A stretch of 6,799 bases of DNA. Origin: JANMDU01 sp043755865. GTDB taxonomy: Bacteria; Pseudomonadota; Gammaproteobacteria; Burkholderiales; Burkholderiaceae_C. Both the position numbers and the translations under genes were made by a program. Of this stretch, positions 1-3,870 are shown piece after piece. The stretch's first letter is position 1, and every line of letters starts with the position of its first letter. Under the pieces are notes generated by a model. That model saw nothing but the letters and a program-made list of their open reading frames with translations. It was not told the origin of the DNA and searched no databases. The stretch spans positions 1-6,799 of the forward strand of contig JAYUSD010000191.1 of assembly GCA_043755865.1 (NCBI GenBank), read 5' to 3'.

Positions 1-314
1 CCTTTGAAGCGAATGTAAGGCTCGATGATGAATGTCGTGCCCATGTTTTTAAGCTTGGCTGCGAGCGTTTCCCACTCCGGCAAATTCATCACCAAGCCGA
101 AATGCCGCACCGGAACGCCGTGGCCATCAACTTCGCTTTTCGCCGTCTCTGTGTTCATGGTCGGGCACAGGTGCGCCACGATTTGGTGGCCGTGAAAATT
201 GAAATCCACCCATTCCGAGCTGCTGCGCCCTTCGGGGCAGCCAAGCAGGTCGCCATAAAAGGCGCGGGCAATATTCAGATCAGTGACGGGGAAAGCGAGG
301 TGAAAAGGTTGCAT
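1..314 (-). CDS. VOC-family (glyoxalase/dioxygenase superfamily) protein, C-terminus cut by window edge
   Basis: The frame is open from the ATG at 314 to the left edge, giving 104 residues with no stop. It begins MQPFHLAFPVTDLNIARAFY and continues LGCPEGRSSSEWVDFNFHGH. This is the typical first beta-alpha-beta module of vicinal-oxygen-chelate proteins, with a likely metal ligand His5 on strand 1. A second module begins near VRHFGLVM, with His71 as the likely next ligand. The final Glu-bearing strand lies outside the window; the family is usually about 130-145 residues, so roughly 35 are missing. Members are small cytoplasmic metalloenzymes (dioxygenases, lyases, glutathione transferases), and the substrate cannot be told here. 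The start is secure because an in-frame TAA lies four codons upstream. No good Shine-Dalgarno is visible. It begins 48 bp after the hydrolase gene on the same strand, so co-transcription is plausible. Confidence 0.9.
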   Translation of the reverse strand, partial: MQPFHLAFPVTDLNIARAFYGDLLGCPEGRSSSEWVDFNFHGHQIVAHLCPTMNTETAKSEVDGHGVPVRHFGLVMNLPEWETLAAKLKNMGTTFIIEPYIRFK

Positions 315-333
315 GCTGTTATGTTATCAGCGC

Positions 334-361
334 TAAGGGCTGCAAAGTAAAGGCTGCAAGA
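334..361. repeat. Imperfect 14-bp tandem duplication between two minus-strand genes
   Basis: TAAGGGCTGCAAAG (334-347) is followed immediately by TAAAGGCTGCAAGA (348-361), with 11 of 14 positions identical and the first 12 differing at one site. It fills most of the 48-bp gap between the hydrolase stop and the VOC start. It is probably a slippage duplication, and no function is evident. Confidence 0.6.
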
Positions 362-362
362 C

Positions 363-1361
363 TCAACGTGGCGGCGGGACATCGTGGCCTTTGATGCGCG
401 CCCAGAGCCATGGCAAGGCTTTGGCAGCGTCACCTCGATTGCCCGCCCGCGATATTGGCGTGATCGCTTTCCACGCGCTGCCTTCGCGCCGTGCGAGGGC
501 GAACTGAAAGATATAACTCGGCTCTTGCCCCATACGCAGATCAGAGAGCACTGCTTCGCCTCTGACTTCGCGCAGGCTGTAAAAGCCACCGGTGAACCAT
601 GCCATGCGCTCGGTAGCCCAGTTGTCACTCAGCTCATTCATTAATTCGCTCTGATGGGGAAAGTGGTCAAAATTGATTTTTTGATCTGAATCTAAAAATG
701 AATAAAAACCTTCCGAATAACGCTGCGGCTCCATCACCACAATGCGCCAAGCCACCGTATTGAGCGGGGTAGGTGTAGCAAAGAATTTCATGTTGCCTCC
801 AAGCTGCGCGCGCACCATGCGTTCCACATGCAGCTGAGCTGCCACGCTCCAAGCCAAATACACGCAAGAAAAGCCCAAAGCAATTGCATTCCATTTCAAG
901 CCGGCAAATTGCTTGAACGACACCGCGACAATCACGCCAAATAGCAAAGGCAAGGTGTAAATCGGATCGACAATAAACATACTGCCCATGCCAAACGGAT
1001 GCTCTGTGAGCGGCCAGAGCAATTGCGTGCCATAAATCGTGAAGGTATCGAGCAGCGGATGCGTAACCAAAGCAAGCCACATCGCGAGCAGCCAATGCTT
1101 GAATAATGCGCGCTCTTTGTGCAGCCATGCGGGCAGGCAACTCAGCAAGGGCGCAAAAAGCGTGAGCACGATCAAGCTGTGTGAAGCCGAGCGGTGATAC
1201 GTCATGTTGCTCACCGCGTTGCCAAAATCGTAGAGCACATCCAGATCAGGCAAAGTGCCGGCAATGCCGCCCCAAAGGGCTGCCTTCCAAACGGCGGTGC
1301 GCCGCCCCATGACTGCGACACCGCATGCAGCACCTAATAAGAGTTGAGACAGTGAATCCAT
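363..1361 (-). CDS. Membrane-bound metal-dependent hydrolase, YdjM/DUF457 family, with C-terminal extension
   Basis: The protein has 332 residues. The N-terminal half carries the hallmarks of the YdjM-like (LexA-regulated inner-membrane hydrolase, DUF457) family. These are PDLDVL with Asp39/Asp41, HRSASHS with His56 and His61, and THPLLD with His101 and Asp105, followed by YGTQLLWP at 110-117. The conserved His and Asp residues are the likely metal ligands. Hydrophobic stretches near 62-80, 89-107, 128-148 and 155-176 suggest an inner-membrane protein. Residues from about 180 to 332 form a soluble-looking, aromatic-rich domain (FYSFLDSDQ, WFTGGFYSLREV) that is absent from the short E. coli-type members of about 200 residues. 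The physiological substrate is unknown for the family. The start at 1361 has only a weak AGG upstream, and the N-terminus MDSLSQLLLGAA fits the family. The gene lies between the MipA-like gene (101-bp gap) and the VOC gene (48-bp gap), all on one strand. Confidence 0.88.
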   Translation of the reverse strand: MDSLSQLLLGAACGVAVMGRRTAVWKAALWGGIAGTLPDLDVLYDFGNAVSNMTYHRSASHSLIVLTLFAPLLSCLPAWLHKERALFKHWLLAMWLALVTHPLLDTFTIYGTQLLWPLTEHPFGMGSMFIVDPIYTLPLLFGVIVAVSFKQFAGLKWNAIALGFSCVYLAWSVAAQLHVERMVRAQLGGNMKFFATPTPLNTVAWRIVVMEPQRYSEGFYSFLDSDQKINFDHFPHQSELMNELSDNWATERMAWFTGGFYSLREVRGEAVLSDLRMGQEPSYIFQFALARREGSAWKAITPISRAGNRGDAAKALPWLWARIKGHDVPPPR

Positions 1362-1365
1362 GGCC

Positions 1366-1394
1366 TAAATACTAACGTTGAACACGTTGGACAA
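1366..1394 (-). promoter_or_regulatory. Candidate sigma70 promoter for the hydrolase gene
   Basis: On the minus strand TTGTCC (1394-1389), a 17-bp spacer and TATTTA (1371-1366) give a reasonable -35/-10 pair. The predicted transcript would begin only a few bases before the ATG at 1361, so it would be nearly leaderless, in line with the poor Shine-Dalgarno. The spacer contains two tandem 9-mers. This is pattern-based inference with no experimental support. Confidence 0.35.
1375..1392. repeat. Tandem 9-bp repeat in the putative hydrolase promoter
   Basis: ACGTTGAAC (1375-1383) is followed directly by ACGTTGGAC (1384-1392), with one mismatch. It overlaps the spacer and -35 of the candidate promoter. 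It could be a binding site for a regulator that recognises direct repeats, or chance. Confidence 0.45.
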
Positions 1395-1424
1395 TGACAA
1401 GTCGTTGGTTGGCCAAGCGACACG

Positions 1425-1436
1425 CAGCGCGCGCTG
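1425..1436. repeat. Perfect 12-bp palindrome downstream of the MipA-like gene
   Basis: CAGCGCGCGCTG is self-complementary and can be extended by one G-T and one C-G pair. It lies 27 bp past the MipA-like stop codon. On the minus strand no T-run follows it, so it is not a standard intrinsic terminator. It may act as an mRNA 3'-end structure between the two genes. Confidence 0.5.
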
Positions 1437-1462
1437 TGGCCATCACATTGGTTTTTTCCGCT

Positions 1463-2290
1463 TTACGGAACAGCCTTTTCGCTAGAGCGCAACCACGTGT
1501 ACGAGATGCCCGCGCCGACTGAATAACCGTTTTTCTGGCGCACAAGTGGGCTGCTGTCGTTGGCCGCACCTGAGACAGAATCAAATCTTGCGAAAGTAAA
1601 AAACCGCCAATCGTTGTTGAGCCGCTTCGATGCAGCAAGCCCTAGGCGCGTCGCAATCAGGCCGCTCTCGGCTTTGAATTGTGGCCTGCTAGGCAAGGCC
1701 TGCGCGGCACTCACACCGTAAAACGTGTGATTAAGTTTTTGGCTGCCCACGAGCGCGGCTGCACTTACCGAGTAATCCCAACCAGAGGGCAAACGATTCG
1801 CAAATACGAGGCGAGGCTCTGCCGCCAAGCCGCGATAGGCTGCGCCATCGCTGATATCGAATACACCGCGCACGGGCAACTCAACGCTCCAACGCCCTGC
1901 ACCGGGCGATTCGGACAATTTCCATTTGGCGCGTGGCCCAAATTCCACCAAAGTTCCCAGCTTAGGCATGCCTGCTCTGGCTGTGATTTCTTTTGAGCCG
2001 GAACCGAACGATCCTGCAAATCCAACGTCAAGCTCAAATTTTTCAGTATTCAATGCGCGCAATCCAACGTTGTTGCCGTCTGATCTGAGAAACTGACCTC
2101 GGTAAATGACATAAGGAATCGCCAAAGCGCGCTGGACTTGGCTGTTTGAGCCTGGATAGGCTTGCTGCGATACACCAAGCGCAAAACCACCTATCTCCCA
2201 AAGCGGCAGATCAGACTTGTCTTGCGCAGTAGCGCTTTGAAAGACGTTTAAAGATACCAATCCAACCACTAAAATACTTATCAGTTTCAT
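1463..2290 (-). CDS. MipA/OmpV-family outer-membrane protein
   Basis: The protein has 275 residues from the start I prefer. It opens with a Sec signal peptide, MKLISILVVGLVSLNVFQS, followed by ATA|QDK with likely cleavage after Ala22. The mature part begins DLPLWEIGGFALGVSQQAYPGS, which resembles the opening of MipA/OmpV proteins. It continues as alternating beta-strand-like segments (LELDVGF-, GPRAKWKL-, WRFFTFARFDSVSG-type) and ends GYSVGAGISYTWLRSSEKAVP, the usual closing strand plus a short tail. MipA in E. coli is an MltA-interacting scaffold, and OmpV-like proteins are outer-membrane beta-barrels; the role here is unproven. An ATG 48 bp upstream (2338) is in frame, but I reject it because the ATG at 2290 has AGGGTG just upstream and directly starts the signal peptide. 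The 2338 start would also overlap the apparent promoter. Confidence 0.85.
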   Translation of the reverse strand: MKLISILVVGLVSLNVFQSATAQDKSDLPLWEIGGFALGVSQQAYPGSNSQVQRALAIPYVIYRGQFLRSDGNNVGLRALNTEKFELDVGFAGSFGSGSKEITARAGMPKLGTLVEFGPRAKWKLSESPGAGRWSVELPVRGVFDISDGAAYRGLAAEPRLVFANRLPSGWDYSVSAAALVGSQKLNHTFYGVSAAQALPSRPQFKAESGLIATRLGLAASKRLNNDWRFFTFARFDSVSGAANDSSPLVRQKNGYSVGAGISYTWLRSSEKAVP

Positions 2291-2292
2291 AA

Positions 2293-2300
2293 TACACCCT
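2293..2300 (-). promoter_or_regulatory. Shine-Dalgarno that decides the MipA-like start
   Basis: The minus strand reads ATAGGGTGTATTATG, with AGGG centred about 8 bases before the ATG at 2290. No comparable ribosome-binding site precedes the upstream in-frame ATG at 2338. Confidence 0.6.
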
Positions 2301-2315
2301 ATGGTAATAAAAGTG

Positions 2316-2343
2316 ATTGTAGTGCGAAGACGTACCAAAGCAA
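2316..2343 (-). promoter_or_regulatory. Candidate sigma70 promoter for the MipA-like gene
   Basis: On the minus strand TTGCTT (2343-2338), a 16-bp spacer and TACAAT (2321-2316) form a good -35/-10 pair. Transcription would start near 2309, giving a leader of about 19 bases that includes the Shine-Dalgarno. The fit of promoter, leader and ribosome-binding site supports the start at 2290. Inference from sequence only. Confidence 0.5.
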
Positions 2344-2351
2344 CGTATCAA

Positions 2352-2374
2352 CATTTGTCCCTAGCAAACAAATG
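2352..2374. promoter_or_regulatory. Inverted repeat CATTTGT-N9-ACAAATG, candidate operator
   Basis: Perfect 7-bp arms (2352-2358 and 2368-2374) are separated by 9 bp in the divergent region. The site begins 9 bp upstream of the putative -35 of the MipA-like promoter, a position suited to an activator, and it could also serve the divergent plus-strand gene. No regulator is encoded nearby in the window. Confidence 0.35.
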
Positions 2375-2417
2375 GGTTTGGGTCAGCTTTTAGCAATTGC
2401 GGATGAATGAAGCATTG

Positions 2418-2430
2418 TTAACTTGGTTAA
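2418..2430. promoter_or_regulatory. Short palindrome TTAAC-TTG-GTTAA upstream of the plus-strand oxidoreductase
   Basis: Five-base arms flank a 3-bp centre, 42 bp before the ATG at 2473. TTGGTT (2423-2428) and TAAACT (2444-2449) form a poor -35/-10 pair with a 15-bp spacer overlapping it. An operator overlapping a weak promoter is possible, but the evidence is thin. Confidence 0.25.
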
Positions 2431-2472
2431 ACGGGCACTCAACTAAACTCTTCTAAACACGGGTAAAAAACC

Positions 2473-3678
2473 ATGAATCAAACCTACGACCTCATCCTCT
2501 ACGGCGCGACTGGCTTCGTTGGCCAGCAAGCGATTGCCTATTTGGCGCAGCATGCAAACGGCAATACGCGCTGGGCCATAGCGGGGCGATCAAAGCAAAA
2601 ACTGGAGGCAGCCAGGGGTGCGGTGGCGCAGCAGCATCCGGGCGTGCGCGATATCGCTATCGTGGTGGCCGATGCACAAGACGATGCGGCGCTCTCCAAG
2701 CTCGCCGCATCGACCCGCGTTGTGCTCAGCTGTGCGGGGCCTTTCGCACTTTATGGCAGCGCTTTGGTGGCAGCTTGCGTGGCACATCAGACGCACTACT
2801 GCGACATCACAGGCGAATCGCCTTGGATGCGCCAAATGATTGATGCACATCATGAACAGGCATTGGCACAAGGCACGCGCATCGTACCGGCCTGCGGCTT
2901 TGATTGTGTGCCCAGTGATTTGGGCGCGTATTTGCTGCTGCGCGAGATGAAAAAGCGCCACGGCGAAGATTGCACAGAAATCAAAGCCGCTTTTACAGTA
3001 GGCGGCGGCGGGCTCAATGGCGGAACGCTGGCCTCTGTGATGAACATGATCGAATCGGGCCACGCTAAGGCACTGAACAACCCGTTTTTGCTCAACCCCG
3101 CAGGCACGGCACCAAAAGACACCGCACCCCATCGCGACCCACTAGGCGGGCACTGGGATGAGGATTTCAAAGCGTGGATCGGCCTCTTCGTGATGGGGCC
3201 AGTCAACACACGCGTGGTGCGCCGCAGTTTGGCGCTGCGGGGGCAGACGGCCAGCTATCAGGAATACCTGCTTTTTGGCCGATCACTCATGGCCGGCGCT
3301 GTGGCGGCAAGCTTTGGCGTGGGCTCAAAGATCAGCACGGGTTTGCTTGCATTCTCACCGCTGCGCAAATGGGCGCAGCGCATGATGGCCAAGCCCGGCG
3401 AAGGCCCGAGTGCGGCGAGCATGGCGCGCGGCTTCTTTAAGATTGAGCTGATCGGGCAATCTGCGCAAGGCAATAAGCTGAGTGCTGTGATTGGCGATTC
3501 TTTGGACGCAGGCAACGGCGCAACCGTGAAGATGATGTGTGAATCGGCGCTAAGTATGGCTGAAGACGAAGCGAAACTGCCGAAAGCAGCCGGCGTGATC
3601 ACGCCCAGCGTGGCGTTGGGTGATGTGTTGGAAAAGCGCTTGAAAGCGGCGGGCATGCGCATAGAGATTTTTGACTAA
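2473..3678 (+). CDS. Saccharopine dehydrogenase-like / trans-acting enoyl reductase-like NAD(P)-dependent oxidoreductase
   Basis: The protein has 401 residues. The N-terminus MNQTYDLILYGATGFVGQQ contains the Rossmann motif GATGFVG (residues 11-17). AGRS at 37-40 follows, where Arg39-Ser40 suits the 2'-phosphate of NADP. Further family blocks are SCAGPFALYG (86-95), HYCDITGE (108-115) and VPACGFDCVPSDLG (138-151). These match the saccharopine-dehydrogenase NADP-binding domain family, which includes human SCCPDH and mycobacterial trans-acting enoyl reductases of lipid synthesis. The typical length is about 390-430. True lysine-pathway saccharopine dehydrogenase is unlikely because this short subfamily generally lacks that role; the substrate is unknown. 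A weakly hydrophobic stretch near 276-300 may associate with membranes. The start is fixed by an in-frame TAA at 2464-2466, and the ribosome-binding site is weak (GGGT). The gene is divergent from the MipA-like gene and convergent with alaS. Confidence 0.87.
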   Translation: MNQTYDLILYGATGFVGQQAIAYLAQHANGNTRWAIAGRSKQKLEAARGAVAQQHPGVRDIAIVVADAQDDAALSKLAASTRVVLSCAGPFALYGSALVAACVAHQTHYCDITGESPWMRQMIDAHHEQALAQGTRIVPACGFDCVPSDLGAYLLLREMKKRHGEDCTEIKAAFTVGGGGLNGGTLASVMNMIESGHAKALNNPFLLNPAGTAPKDTAPHRDPLGGHWDEDFKAWIGLFVMGPVNTRVVRRSLALRGQTASYQEYLLFGRSLMAGAVAASFGVGSKISTGLLAFSPLRKWAQRMMAKPGEGPSAASMARGFFKIELIGQSAQGNKLSAVIGDSLDAGNGATVKMMCESALSMAEDEAKLPKAAGVITPSVALGDVLEKRLKAAGMRIEIFD

Positions 3679-3706
3679 ATAGGCCATTAGCCGGCATAAA
3701 TACTCC

Positions 3707-3724
3707 ATAGTTTGCTATATTTTT
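3707..3724 (+). terminator. Very weak candidate terminator after the oxidoreductase gene
   Basis: ATAG-TTTG-CTAT (3707-3718) forms a 4-bp AT-rich stem followed by ATTTTT. The stem is too weak to be convincing, and it is listed only because nothing better lies between the two convergent genes. Confidence 0.15.
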
Positions 3725-3780
3725 AGTAGCTAGTATCATGGCGCCGCACTTGCCTTAGCCGCATAGCGCCTGCCAGCTGA
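3711..3780. repeat. Possible degenerate intergenic repeat between convergent genes
   Basis: The stretch TTTGCTATATTTTTAGTAGC followed by TAGTATCATGGCGCC and, 20 bases on, AGCGCC resembles intergenic repeats I recall from Comamonadaceae genomes (TATAGCTGCTAGCGC followed by a GCGC-bearing second arm). GGCGC (3740-3744) can pair with GCGCC (3766-3770) over a 21-base loop. The match is loose and from memory. The rest of the 192-bp gap (3679-3870) shows no gene or strong terminator for either side. Confidence 0.3.
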
Positions 3781-3870
3781 ACCTCTGTCAGACACTACAA
3801 AACACCCCGACTCTTCAGAAAAATCTACAACGACGGCGCTTTTACGTTTTATTCAATGCTCTGCTTTTGC

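Noticed and set aside
222..236. GCCCTTCGGGGC in the VOC gene as another repeat copy
   Set aside because: It lacks the second arm, the spacer and the TCGA core. The sequence simply encodes the conserved CPEGR of the family.
102..350. An 82-codon plus-strand open frame at the left edge
   Set aside because: It is antisense to the VOC-family gene, which has recognisable domain motifs.
667..1140. A 157-codon minus-strand frame overlapping the hydrolase
   Set aside because: Same-strand shifted frame of the hydrolase. The metal-site motifs and membrane segments occur only in the other frame.
1441..1470. T-run at 1452-1457 as a terminator
   Set aside because: The T-run is on the plus strand, where no gene ends, and no stable stem precedes it. 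For the minus-strand gene it reads as an A-run.
2291..2338. Upstream in-frame ATG at 2338 for the MipA-like protein
   Set aside because: It would add 16 residues before a textbook signal peptide, has no ribosome-binding site and overlaps the apparent promoter.
2590..3132. A 180-codon minus-strand open frame inside the oxidoreductase gene
   Set aside because: It is antisense to clear family motifs, and its His/Cys/Arg-rich translation matches nothing recognisable.
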